64,000 bases of DNA, taken from contig CAYNIP010000002.1 of assembly GCA_964397305.1 (NCBI GenBank), forward strand, positions 1 through 64,000, written 5' to 3'. The DNA comes from JAAUTY01 sp964397305 (GTDB taxonomy: Bacteria > Cyanobacteriota > Cyanobacteriia > Cyanobacteriales > Spirulinaceae). Below the pieces are notes generated by a model, which did not search any database, was not told the origin of the DNA, and saw only the letters and a list, made by a program, of their open reading frames with translations. Shown piece by piece: positions 1 to 7,756 of this stretch (position 1 is its first letter; every line of letters begins with the position of its first letter). A program made the position numbers and the translations under genes.

Positions 1-202
1 CTAACTCCCCTTCTCCCAGCCTTGGGAGCAGGGGCCGGGGGATGAGGGCCCGGTAGTTAGGAGAGGAACTTCTAACTCCCCTTCTCCCAGCCTTGGGAGC
101 AGGGGCCGGGGGATGAGGGCCCGGTAACGCTGAAGCGGGCGACCCTCTGCTCCTTGAACCCTAGCTCAAGATTCAGGGAAGCCGCGCTTTTTTCGTTCAC
201 CC
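1..202 (+). mobile_element. Family A miniature element, left end outside window (copy A1)
   Basis: This is the right part of a family A element. It ends in a degenerate inverted terminus (TTTCGTTCACCC), and its left end lies before base 1. The core holds the GC-rich palindromic block (CTCCCAGCCTTGGGAG) followed by GGGGCCGGGGGATGAGGGC. Bases 1-71 are a direct tandem copy of the block starting at 72, a 71-bp internal duplication. There is no coding potential. Confidence 0.7.
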
Positions 203-389
203 CCAGCCTTAGCTAAACCCTCACCCCAACCCCTCTCCCAAGTTGGGAGAGGGGCTTCTAACTCCCCTTCTCCCAGCCTTGGGAGAAGGGGCCGGGGGAT
301 GAGGGCCCAGTAACGCTGAAGCGGGCGACCCTCTGCTCCTTGAGCCCTAGCTCAAGATTCAGGGGAGCCGCGCTTTTTTTCGTCCACCC
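203..389 (+). mobile_element. Family A miniature element, left-truncated (copy A2)
   Basis: This is a second family A copy directly behind A1. It lacks the left terminus and begins within the block CCCTCACCCCAACCCCTCTC. It ends with the canonical right terminus TTTTTTTCGTCCACCC at 389. It contains none of the nested micro-insertions seen in other copies. Bases 390-491 separate it from clpS and are AT-richer, which fits a clpS promoter region. Confidence 0.7.
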
Positions 390-491
390 CGGCCGCAGTT
401 AATATTACCCGCAGGTCAAGAATTGGATTACGATAATAAAAGCTTAAGCTTTGCTCGCACGAAGTCGGCTAGTAGCACTAGAGCAACGGTT

Positions 492-818
492 ATGAGTATC
501 GAACGTTACGCCCCGCTCCAGGCGATGGCCACCAGTTCGACGGTTGCGCCGGAGCGGTCCAGCCAGGTTGTTCGCAAGCCTTATCCCAACTATAAGGTCA
601 TTGTCCTCAATGATGACTTCAATACCTTCCAGCACGTCGCCGAGTGTCTGCTGAAATACATTCCCGGCATGACCAGCGATCGCGCTTGGAGCCTGACGGA
701 GCAGGTTCACTTTGAGGGACAGGCGACGGTCTGGGTCGGTCCCCAAGAGCCAGCGGAACTCTACCATCAGCAACTGAGCCGCGCCGGCCTGACCATGGCT
801 CCCTTGGAGGCCACCTAA
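492..818 (+). CDS. clpS: ATP-dependent Clp protease adaptor ClpS
   Basis: ClpS is a small cytosolic adaptor that hands N-degron substrates to the Clp chaperone-protease. This 108-residue protein carries the family fold. YKVIVLNDDFNTFQHV holds the N-D-D binding-pocket residues, and VHFEGQA holds the pocket histidine. The length matches the family once a variable N-terminus of about 20-25 residues is allowed. I chose the ATG at 492. The open frame extends upstream only to a TTG at 423, and an internal ATG at 525 is an alternative start. It sits 5 bp before the DUF2103 gene, so co-transcription is likely. Confidence in the family is high. Confidence 0.93.
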   Translation: MSIERYAPLQAMATSSTVAPERSSQVVRKPYPNYKVIVLNDDFNTFQHVAECLLKYIPGMTSDRAWSLTEQVHFEGQATVWVGPQEPAELYHQQLSRAGLTMAPLEAT

Positions 819-823
819 ACACT

Positions 824-1105
824 ATGGCTACATCCTCGGGCCGTCTGGTACTCAACCACTCAACTCACCTGCCGGGCTTGATCGCCCGGCTCGAGCGCCT
901 GCTCAAGGTTCCCGGCATTACCACGATCACGCCCGGAGCCCTCAGCCGCACTCGGGGCCAAGCGCCCCATTTGAAGCTGCGGGTGTCGGTACCGATTAGC
1001 GGCGGCTACAAACTCATTGCCCGCCATGGCAAAACGGTGCAGGAGGTATTCGTGGTTACGGATCTGAGCCCCGAGGCCCTCACTGCGGCGATCGCTGACC
1101 TCTGA
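824..1105 (+). CDS. DUF2103 family protein
   Basis: This is a 93-residue protein of the DUF2103 family, whose function is unknown. The conserved pattern runs GRLVLNHSTHLPGL near the N-terminus, then PGALSRTRGQAPHLKLRVSV, then GGYKLIARHGKTVQEVFVV. The basic middle and the small beta-rich shape might suit nucleic-acid or metal binding, but that is inference. It starts 5 bp after clpS, so the two probably form one transcript, and a link to proteolysis is possible from context alone. The 91 bp downstream separate it from a convergent gene and hold only a weak, long-looped inverted repeat (CTAGGGC at 1118 and its complement at 1194). Confidence 0.85.
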   Translation: MATSSGRLVLNHSTHLPGLIARLERLLKVPGITTITPGALSRTRGQAPHLKLRVSVPISGGYKLIARHGKTVQEVFVVTDLSPEALTAAIADL

Positions 1106-1196
1106 GCGACGCGATGGCTAGGGCTGGAGCGCAGCCAGCGCTGGGATTCCGGTTGTCTCTAGCTGGGTTCTGACCCTCCCTAATTGACGACAGGCC

Positions 1197-2330
1197 CTAG
1201 AACGCCGAGGGCTCCTCCCCCGTCACTTCCTCCAGGTACATCCGGGTCTGCTCATAACCCGTCTGATCTCCCTGGGCGGCAAAGAGGGCGGCGGCTTGTT
1301 CAAGATCGGCCACGGCGGCTTCGAGCTGACCCCGCTGCCAGTAGACGAGGCCGCGACTGCCCCGAGCTTCTGCCCAAGTGGGCTCCAGGGCGATCGCCTG
1401 GGTGAGGTCGGCGATCGCGGGCTCCCAGGCCTCTAGCTCTGCCTGGGTCAGACCCCGGTAGTAGTAGGCGGCGGCGGCTTCGGGATCAACGGCGATCGCT
1501 TGGCTGTAGCTCTCCAGAGCCTGGGGCAAGTCGTCTTGTAAGGCCAGTCCATGACCGCGCTGGAGATAGGCTTCAATATAGCTGGGATCGAGTTGCAGCG
1601 CCCGGTTGAAATCCGCGATCGCCCCACCGTAGGCCCCCAGGGCGAGATGAGCCAAACCGCGCTGAAGGTAGGCGGCTAACTGGTGGGGTTCCTGGGCCAG
1701 CACGTAGGTAAAGCTGGCTAGGGCACTGAGGTAGTCGCCGCTCGCCAGCTTCTCCTCCCCTCGGGCAAACAGTTGCGCGGGGCTGAGGTGGGGAATCTCC
1801 TGCACTTCGGCGATCGTGGTCTGGGCTTCCGCGTAGGCCTCCAGCTCCCCGGCAGCCAAGGCCAAGGCCGCGCCGCGCTGAAAGTCGGCGATCGCCTGCT
1901 CCCAGTCGCCAAGCTGCAAATGAGCATAGCCGCGATTGAAGTGGGCTAGCATGAGCTGGCCGTCCAGGGCCAGGGCGCGGTCAAAATCGGCCAGGGCGGT
2001 CGCATAATCCCCAGCCCAAAAGTGAGCCGTGCCGCGATAGTTGTGGGCCGTGCTATTCTCCGGCTCGAGGCGAATGACCTCACTGAGATCGGCGATCGCC
2101 AGCCCATACTCCTCGACATGCAGCCAGAGCTGCGCCCGGCTGTGATAGGCCGTGGCATCGTTGGGATTGAGCTGAATCGCCCGATCCAAGGCTGCCATCA
2201 GGGCCGGATCGTAGTGAGCGAGGAGGAGAGGTCCGCCACTGGCCTGGGCTGGAGGCCCAAAGTTGCAGACCAGCACTAGGGCAAGACTGACGAGGGCTGC
2301 AAGCCGGCCGGACTGGAAGCGCATCGACAT
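1197..2330 (-). CDS. Secreted tetratricopeptide-repeat protein
   Basis: This 377-residue protein has a clear signal peptide: a basic start, a hydrophobic stretch at about 11-23, and a likely cleavage after PPAQA at residue 30. The rest is an array of about eight TPR units with the usual spacing, for example AYHSRAQLWLHVEEYGLAIA and AYLQRGLAHLALGAYGGAIA. It is probably a periplasmic or thylakoid-lumen scaffold for protein-protein contacts; the partner is unknown. I chose the ATG at 2330. The frame can be extended to a TTG at 2366 that touches the stop of the upstream merR gene, but this would bury the signal peptide. Spacing to merR is short, so co-transcription is possible. Confidence 0.85.
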   Translation of the reverse strand: MSMRFQSGRLAALVSLALVLVCNFGPPAQASGGPLLLAHYDPALMAALDRAIQLNPNDATAYHSRAQLWLHVEEYGLAIADLSEVIRLEPENSTAHNYRGTAHFWAGDYATALADFDRALALDGQLMLAHFNRGYAHLQLGDWEQAIADFQRGAALALAAGELEAYAEAQTTIAEVQEIPHLSPAQLFARGEEKLASGDYLSALASFTYVLAQEPHQLAAYLQRGLAHLALGAYGGAIADFNRALQLDPSYIEAYLQRGHGLALQDDLPQALESYSQAIAVDPEAAAAYYYRGLTQAELEAWEPAIADLTQAIALEPTWAEARGSRGLVYWQRGQLEAAVADLEQAAALFAAQGDQTGYEQTRMYLEEVTGEEPSAF

Positions 2331-2362
2331 CGTGATCAACAAGAGCACCCTCCTGAGGAGGG

Positions 2363-2803
2363 TCAAGACAGAGCAGTTTCGGGGGGCTCCGGTGCTTGGA
2401 TGATCGGGCAGATAATATCCTGACCCGCCTCAGCCACCGGGGCCGCCGCCAGGGCGAGTAATTGGGCGCGGAGGTGTTGTAGCTCGGCGATTTGCTGATC
2501 GATGGCCTCAACCTTGGCGCGGAATTTTTGGCGCACCTCCATGCAGGGCGGTTGGCCTTGGTCATGGAGCGCCAGCAGTTCGCCAATGTCCTGCAAGCTG
2601 AGCCCGAGACGCTGCGATCGCCGAATAAACGCCAACCGGGTCAACGTCTGGGGATGAAAGAGCCGGAAGCCACCCACCGTGCGACCCGCCGCCGGGAGCA
2701 GGCCACGGGTCTCGTAATAGCGAAGGGTTTTGACGGGAACCCCGCTCTGGGCTTGAAGTTCACCGATTTTTAACAAGGGGGGACTGGCAAGGGGCACAGA
2801 CAT
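2363..2803 (-). CDS. MerR-family transcriptional regulator
   Basis: This 146-residue DNA-binding regulator has an N-terminal winged helix (LLKIGELQAQSGVPVKTLRYYE, then GLL and GGFRLF) and a C-terminal dimerisation helix. A cysteine at the start of the long helix (QGQPPCMEV) and another near the C-terminus (DIICPII) resemble the metal-sensing positions of ZntR/CueR-type members, so a metal or redox signal is plausible but unproven. I chose the ATG at 2803 because it gives a canonical MerR N-terminus. The upstream open frame is low-complexity and unlikely to be translated. No metal exporter lies next to it; the downstream gene is a TPR protein. Confidence 0.88.
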   Translation of the reverse strand: MSVPLASPPLLKIGELQAQSGVPVKTLRYYETRGLLPAAGRTVGGFRLFHPQTLTRLAFIRRSQRLGLSLQDIGELLALHDQGQPPCMEVRQKFRAKVEAIDQQIAELQHLRAQLLALAAAPVAEAGQDIICPIIQAPEPPETALS

Positions 2804-3013
2804 AGACCAGCAACCACAGGCAACAGTTCCCATGCTAGCGAGGAACCGCCGGCCTGCCACCACAAGGGCAACCCGACCCGTCCCTCCTGCCGGCCGGCTC
2901 CGAGGCTGAGCGAGGGCCACGGGCCGACAAGCCCCCGACTCAGCCCAAGGTCCCAGCGGAGGTCAGCCGGAGGCTGCCCGGTGATCCCAGACGCCCTCGA
3001 GCTGGCTGCGCCG

Positions 3014-3895
3014 CTAGAGGTAGGGCTGCAAAAGCAGCGCTAGCTTTTGCTTCGTCGCCTCGGGAGCCTGGGCTAGGGGAGTCAGGATCGCATACTTCAG
3101 GGCCGAGTGAGCCGCCGAGGTGGGGGGCTGGGCGCTCAGGGTGGCGACGGCGGCCTGAATGACCCGCTGGGCATTGCTAGCATTGCGCTGGAGGTTAGCG
3201 ATGATCATCTCCACGGTCACGCTGTCATGGTCGGGATGCCAGCAGTCATAGTCCGTCACCAGAGCCAAAGTAGCATAGGCGATCTCTGCCTCTCGGGCCA
3301 ACTTCGCCTCCGTTAAATTCGTCATGCCAATCACCGAGGCGCTCCAACTGCGGTAAAGGTTCGATTCCGCCTTCGTCGAAAAGGCGGGCCCCTCCATACA
3401 GACATAGGTTCCGCCCCGGTGCAGCGTCACCTCGGGTAGATCGAGACTCGCAACCGCATCGGCCACGACCTGAGCCAGGTGGGGGCAAATGGGATCACCA
3501 AAGGCAATATGAGCCACAATACCCTCCCCAAAAAAGGTGGCTGCTCGATCCTTAGTGCGGTCGATAAACTGATCTGGAACCACCATATCCAGAGGCTTGA
3601 TCGCCTCGCGCAGGGAGCCCACGGCCGAGGCAGAGATAATGTACTTGACTCCCAGTTGTTTCATCGCGTGGATGTTGGCGCGGTAGGGGAGTTCTGAGGG
3701 CAGGAGGTGATGGCCCCGCCCATGACGCGCCAAGAACGCTACCGGGGTTCCCCCCAAACGACCGACGATCAGCGCATCGGAGGGCGACCCGAAGGGGGTC
3801 TCGAGTTGGACTTCTTCAATCTCAGTCAGGGCCTCCATTTTGTAGAGACCGCTGCCGCCAATAAGGCCGATCGTTGCCTCAGCCACCGTCTTCAC
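3014..3895 (-). CDS. mtnP: S-methyl-5'-thioadenosine phosphorylase
   Basis: MtnP phosphorolyses methylthioadenosine to adenine and 5-methylthioribose-1-phosphate in methionine salvage. The protein (293 residues) has the family signatures in order: IGLIGGSGLYKM at the phosphate-binding N-terminus, HGRGHHLLPSELPYRANI, ISASAVGSL, EGPAFSTKAES, GMTNLTEAKLAREAEI and TDYDCW. Methylthioadenosine is the by-product of spermidine synthesis, which links it to speD (12936) and speB (39625) in this window. The start is a GTG at 3895. A second in-frame GTG at 3886 is better spaced from an AAGGA-like ribosome site and gives the commoner family N-terminus. Confidence 0.95.
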   Translation of the reverse strand: MKTVAEATIGLIGGSGLYKMEALTEIEEVQLETPFGSPSDALIVGRLGGTPVAFLARHGRGHHLLPSELPYRANIHAMKQLGVKYIISASAVGSLREAIKPLDMVVPDQFIDRTKDRAATFFGEGIVAHIAFGDPICPHLAQVVADAVASLDLPEVTLHRGGTYVCMEGPAFSTKAESNLYRSWSASVIGMTNLTEAKLAREAEIAYATLALVTDYDCWHPDHDSVTVEMIIANLQRNASNAQRVIQAAVATLSAQPPTSAAHSALKYAILTPLAQAPEATKQKLALLLQPYL

Positions 3896-3971
3896 CGTCC
3901 TTGCATCTTCTTCGTCTCATCATGCCACAGGACCCCCCCAGCAATTCTTACATTTGGCGGCGAAGGGCGGA

Positions 3972-4430
3972 CTCAACCCCGGGGGGACGAAAAAAAGCGC
4001 GGCTTCTCTGAATTTTGAGCGATGGTTCCAGGAGCAGAGGGTCGCCCCCTTCAGTGTTACCGGGCCCTCATCCCCCGGCCCCTTCTCCCAAGGAGGGCGA
4101 AGGGGAGTTAGAAGCCCCTCTCCCAACTTGGGAGAGGGGTTGGGGTGAGGGCTCAGCTAATGATCACCAACATCCCGCGTAAAATTTCGTTCACCCCTTA
4201 ACCCCGGGGGGACGAAAAAAAGCGCGGCTTCTCTGAATTTTGAGCGATGGTTCCAGGAGCAGAGGGTCGCCCCCTTCAGTGTTACCGGGCCCTCATCCCC
4301 CGGCCCCTTCTCCCAAGGAGGGCGAAGGGGAGTTAGAAGCCCCTCTCCCAACTTGGGAGAGGGGTTGGGGTGAGGGCTCAGCTAATGATCACCAACATCC
4401 CGCGTAAAATTTCGTTCACCCCTCAACCCC
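3972..4430 (-). mobile_element. Tandem pair of family A elements with shared 9-bp target repeats (A3, A4)
   Basis: Two nearly identical 216-bp family A elements lie head to tail in reverse orientation at 3981-4196 and 4206-4421. Each starts GGGGGGACGAAA and ends TTTCGTTCACCC. The 9-bp flanks are CTCAACCCC (3972-3980), CTTAACCCC (4197-4205) and CTCAACCCC (4422-4430). One target duplication is therefore repeated between the copies, giving a 225-bp tandem period. Neither copy carries the nested micro-insertions. This is the best evidence in the window for the 9-bp target-site duplication. Confidence 0.85.
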
Positions 4431-4754
4431 GGCCGCCCCACGCCCGTTGCCGTTTCTTGCTATCCTTTTCCCAGGTTATAGCGACTAAAATGGGGGGCCT
4501 CCCCCGCGCCTACAGTAGCCCATCCTGCGAGACGCGCAGGATCTCCATCCCCCAGCCCCTGCTCCCAACTTTGGGAGGCAGGGATCTAGAGGTCTATTAC
4601 TCAAGGTTGGGAGAGCGGTTTAGGGATGGACTGCCAAGGTGGAATACTCTCAATAACTTTTCCCAGGAGCCCCGGTGAAATCGCTCTCGCCTCCCTGGGA
4701 CACCCTGGCTTAGGCTTGTGGGTTCCTCCAGCTCGCTGACACTCAAACTGCACT
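4431..4754. other. Intergenic region upstream of the SagB-type gene
   Basis: This stretch has no gene. It holds a perfect 8-bp hairpin (ATCCTGCG at 4522-4529, loop of 5, CGCAGGAT at 4535-4542). It also holds degenerate pieces of the repeat core (CCCCAGCCCCTGCTCCCAAC near 4550). The promoter of the gene at 4755 must lie here, but I cannot define a convincing -35/-10 pair. Confidence 0.5.
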
Positions 4755-6275
4755 GTGCCTGACATCGCCGACTCCCTCGCCATCCACTACCACCAGCGCA
4801 CGAAGTACGCTCCCGAGACTCTGGCCGCGAAAAGCAAGCAGATCGATTGGTCGAAGCAGCCTTCGCCGTTCAAAAGCTATCCCCTAGGGCGGGTGGTTGA
4901 CCTAAAGCCCTATGCGGGGGAGGCGGTGGCTCCCGGGTCCACGGCACCGTTTTTAACACGGTTGTCGCGCTTCCTCTACGGCTGCTATGGCATTACGGCC
5001 CGCATGGCAACCCTAGTGGGGCCGCCGGTTTACCTGCGGGCGGCTCCTTCGGCGGGGGGCCTCTACCCGGCTGAGCTGTACCTCCTCTGCCGGGGCACGT
5101 CGGCCTTGCCGGCCGGTCTCTACAACTATCAGCCCCAAACTCACAGTCTGGTGGGCTTCTGGGATTGTGACTTGGGGGAAGAACTGCAACGGGCCTGCTT
5201 TTCTCACCCGGCTCTGGCAACGACGCCCTTGGTGCTGCTGACGACGGCGATCTTTTACCGCTCGGCCTGGCGCTACGAAGACCGGGCCTATCGTCGTATC
5301 TATCTGGATACGGGGCATTTGCTGGGCAATGTGGAACTGGCGGGGGCGATCGCCGGGTTTCGCCCCCATCTCCTCGCGGGCTTCCAGGACGACCGGCTGA
5401 ATGCGCTGCTCTATCTGGAGCCAGCGGAGGAAGGGGTTACGGCGGTTATTCCGCTGCGGGATCTGGCGACGCCGGCCCCTAGCGGGCCCCAGCCCGCAGC
5501 CTTGCCCTCGCCCGTGGTTACAGACTATAGCCTGGTGCCGGATGGCGAGTTGCTGGGCTACCTGCACCGGGCAACGGCGATCGCCAGTGACCTGCCGCTG
5601 CGTCCCCCGGGGGAGGCGGCCGCCTCCCAGCCTGAGGACAAGTACAATTTCCCCTTTTGCCTCAAGGTCAAAGTCCACACATCGCCCCTCGACTTCGGCC
5701 CTGGGTTGCATGATCTGGAGCAGGCCATCCTCAAGCGCCGCTCCACGCGGACCTATACGGGGGAGGAGCTGACCCTCGAGGAGCTGAAGTCGCTCCTCCA
5801 CTTCACGTACCAGCCTCAAGACTATGTTGATCAGGGCCTCAATGGCACGCCTGACTACTGCGATCGCAGTCTGCTGGCAACGTTCCTGGCGGTGTCGGGA
5901 GTGAAAGATTTAGAGGAAGGCTGCTACTACTACGCGCCTCAGGCCCAAGAGCTGCGCCAGATTCGGTTCAAAAATTTTCGCCGGGAGCTGCATTTCCTCT
6001 GCTTGGGGCAGGATTTGGGGCGGGATGCGGCGGTGCTGCTCTTCCATACGGCGGATCTGCGGCAGGCGATCGCCCGCTATGGCGATCGCGCCTATCGCTA
6101 CCTCCACCTCGACGCCGGCCACCTCGGGCAACGCTTGAATCTGGCCGCGATGCACCTGGGCCTAGGGGTGAGCGGTATTGGTGGCTTCTTTGACGACCAA
6201 GTGAACGAAGTGCTGGGCATCCCCGCCGACGAGGCGGCAATCTACATCACGACCATCGGCCGCCCCCAGACCTAG
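4755..6275 (+). CDS. SagB-type dehydrogenase, nitroreductase fold, duplicated domain
   Basis: This is a 506-residue FMN-dependent oxidoreductase of the SagB/ThcOx group. The N-terminal half contains APSAGGLYPAELYLL and DTGHLLGNVELAGA. The C-terminal half contains KRRSTRTYTGEELTLEEL and DAGHLGQRLNLAAMHLGLGV. The protein therefore looks like two nitroreductase units in tandem, about 1-255 and 300-506. SagB relatives oxidise azolines in thiazole/oxazole peptide biosynthesis, but no YcaO cyclodehydratase or precursor peptide is visible nearby. The substrate is unknown, and many cyanobacteria carry such orphan genes. The start is a GTG at 4755. It appears to be a single-gene unit. Confidence 0.85.
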   Translation: MPDIADSLAIHYHQRTKYAPETLAAKSKQIDWSKQPSPFKSYPLGRVVDLKPYAGEAVAPGSTAPFLTRLSRFLYGCYGITARMATLVGPPVYLRAAPSAGGLYPAELYLLCRGTSALPAGLYNYQPQTHSLVGFWDCDLGEELQRACFSHPALATTPLVLLTTAIFYRSAWRYEDRAYRRIYLDTGHLLGNVELAGAIAGFRPHLLAGFQDDRLNALLYLEPAEEGVTAVIPLRDLATPAPSGPQPAALPSPVVTDYSLVPDGELLGYLHRATAIASDLPLRPPGEAAASQPEDKYNFPFCLKVKVHTSPLDFGPGLHDLEQAILKRRSTRTYTGEELTLEELKSLLHFTYQPQDYVDQGLNGTPDYCDRSLLATFLAVSGVKDLEEGCYYYAPQAQELRQIRFKNFRRELHFLCLGQDLGRDAAVLLFHTADLRQAIARYGDRAYRYLHLDAGHLGQRLNLAAMHLGLGVSGIGGFFDDQVNEVLGIPADEAAIYITTIGRPQT

Positions 6276-6334
6276 GCGGGGTTAGCCCAGGTGTTGGTAG
6301 AATCGGGATCTATAAACAGCACTCGTTTGCACTC

Positions 6335-7249
6335 ATGGCTCAGGGTGAATCCTCCTATCGCGTTCTCGGCTTAGCGCCTGGCGCAACTTGGGAGCAAATC
6401 AAGCAAGCCTATCGGCGATTAGCCAAACAGTGGCATCCTGATCGCGTTGGGAAGGACCCGGAGCGGCAACGGGAAGCGGTGGCGCGGCTGCAAGCAATCA
6501 ATGCGGCTTACGAGTACTTTAAGTCCCAGGCTCGGTCCGTTGTCGAGGCAACCCCACCCTCCCCAACCGTTCCCCGTGTTGCGGTCGATCGCGCTGATCC
6601 CCGTGCTTACTACGATTGGGGTAGGGCAGCTCTGGAGCAGGGCGACGCAGAGGCGGCGATCGCCTTTTTCTCCGCCGCCCTGCACCTGCAACCGGACTAC
6701 CTCGAAGTCTACCAAGCCCGGGCCTTTGTGTATGAACAACGGGGCTTCACCCACCGGGCAGCGGCTGACTTTCGCCGGGTCGCAGAACTCCAAGCGCAAG
6801 CCACAACACCGCCCAGCCCCCCGCCAAGAGCTGCCCAAGGTTGGCGTCAAGAGCACACCCTTCAGGTAGGTTCGGCGGTGACGGCGGTTGCCTTTCATCC
6901 GCAGCAGCCCCTAGTGGGGATCGGGTTCAGGGATGGTACGGTGGCGGTGTGGAATTGGGCGGGGAGGCCGCTCCACCAGGTCCGGGAACATCAGGGCGCT
7001 GTACAAGCGGTGCTGTGGCAAGGACAGCAGTGGCTCAGCCTTGGTCAGGATGGCACGGTGAAGCGATGGCGATTGTCGGGGTCGCCCGCCCTCGCCACCC
7101 TTACGGGCCACCAAGGGCGGGTTCTAAGCGGTGTCCTCAGCCATGATGGAACCCGGTTGGCCATGGGGGGAGTGATCGCACGGTGCAACTGTGGCACTTG
7201 GCTCCATGGCAACGGCAGGAGGTGGTGCGGGGCTATGGGGCTGAGGTGA
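6335..7249 (+). CDS. J-domain/TPR/WD40 protein, N-terminal part of a frameshifted gene
   Basis: The frame encodes a DnaJ-type J domain at residues 5-67 (HPD at 34-36), then two TPR units (about 89-150), then WD40 repeats. J domains stimulate Hsp70 ATPase; the TPR/WD40 part would be a protein-binding platform. Near 7165 the frame is lost. After LSHDGTRLAMGG it runs into about 28 unrelated residues, while the expected continuation (SDRTVQLWHLAP) is read in the next frame from 7183. The break falls in a run of six G (7165-7170); seven G would restore one continuous gene of about 456 codons to 7704. This could be a true mutation, slippage or a sequencing error. Confidence 0.8.
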   Translation: MAQGESSYRVLGLAPGATWEQIKQAYRRLAKQWHPDRVGKDPERQREAVARLQAINAAYEYFKSQARSVVEATPPSPTVPRVAVDRADPRAYYDWGRAALEQGDAEAAIAFFSAALHLQPDYLEVYQARAFVYEQRGFTHRAAADFRRVAELQAQATTPPSPPPRAAQGWRQEHTLQVGSAVTAVAFHPQQPLVGIGFRDGTVAVWNWAGRPLHQVREHQGAVQAVLWQGQQWLSLGQDGTVKRWRLSGSPALATLTGHQGRVLSGVLSHDGTRLAMGGVIARCNCGTWLHGNGRRWCGAMGLR

Positions 7250-7704
7250 TTGCGCTCACGGCTGCTCCTACGGCTTCCCTCTTTGCCAGTGGCGGCCTCG
7301 AACCCCATATCCGCATCCGGGACTTCCGCACTGGCAAGCTGAAGCGCTCCCTCCGCAGCAATGGCGGTGTGTTGTGCTTGGCCTATAGTGCCAACGGCCA
7401 ATTTCTGGCGGCTGGCGGCTGTAATGCGATCACCCAACGGTGGAATTTGATCGGGAGCGATCCCCCCCAGCAACTCCTAGGCCACGGCTTGCCGATTACG
7501 GCGATCGCCTTCAGCCCTGACAACCACTATTTAGTGACGGGAAGCGCAGACCGAACGATTCGCCTCTGGAGCGTGGACAGCGGTGAGCCCCTCGCCACTT
7601 TGACGGGTCACGCTGATGGTATCTCAGCCTTGCACGTTGCCAGTCCCCACACCCTCTACAGCGCGAGTGGGGACGGGACGCTCTACTGCTGGCAGCAAGC
7701 CTAG
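7183..7704 (+). CDS. WD40-repeat C-terminal part of the frameshifted J-domain gene
   Basis: This frame continues the WD40 propeller of the gene starting at 6335, with blades containing AIAFSPDNHYLVTGSADRTI and RLWSVDSGEPLATLTGHADG. It has its own GTG at 7183 but no obvious ribosome site there. It is most likely expressed only as part of the full protein, if the frame is intact in the cell. The gene ends 52 bp before a convergent kinase gene. Between them is a 6-bp hairpin (CCCGCC at 7726, GGCGGG at 7744) that may act as a two-way terminator. Confidence 0.75.
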   Translation: MQLWHLAPWQRQEVVRGYGAEVIALTAAPTASLFASGGLEPHIRIRDFRTGKLKRSLRSNGGVLCLAYSANGQFLAAGGCNAITQRWNLIGSDPPQQLLGHGLPITAIAFSPDNHYLVTGSADRTIRLWSVDSGEPLATLTGHADGISALHVASPHTLYSASGDGTLYCWQQA

Positions 7705-7725
7705 ATCGCTGACCCTGGTTAGAAA

Positions 7726-7749
7726 CCCGCCGCTCTCACGCTAGGCGGG
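7726..7749. terminator. Possible bidirectional terminator between convergent genes
   Basis: A 6-bp GC stem (CCCGCC/GGCGGG) with a 12-base loop lies midway between the convergent WD40 and kinase genes. There is no strong T-run on either side, so this is a weak call. Confidence 0.35.
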
Positions 7750-7756
7750 CCCATCC

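Noticed and set aside
1..389. CRISPR-like appearance of repeated blocks
   Set aside because: The repeats are long, GC-rich, irregularly spaced and end in inverted termini. There are no short constant repeats with unique spacers.
3350..3375. tRNA T-loop-like GGTTCGATTCC
   Set aside because: It lies inside the conserved coding region of mtnP, with no cloverleaf around it.
5013..5819. Long antisense frame within the SagB-type gene
   Set aside because: It is arginine/glutamine-rich antisense of a conserved coding region, typical of GC-rich shadows.
4755..6275. A thiazole/oxazole peptide gene cluster around the SagB-type gene
   Set aside because: No YcaO protein, precursor peptide, leader peptidase or dedicated transporter is next to it.
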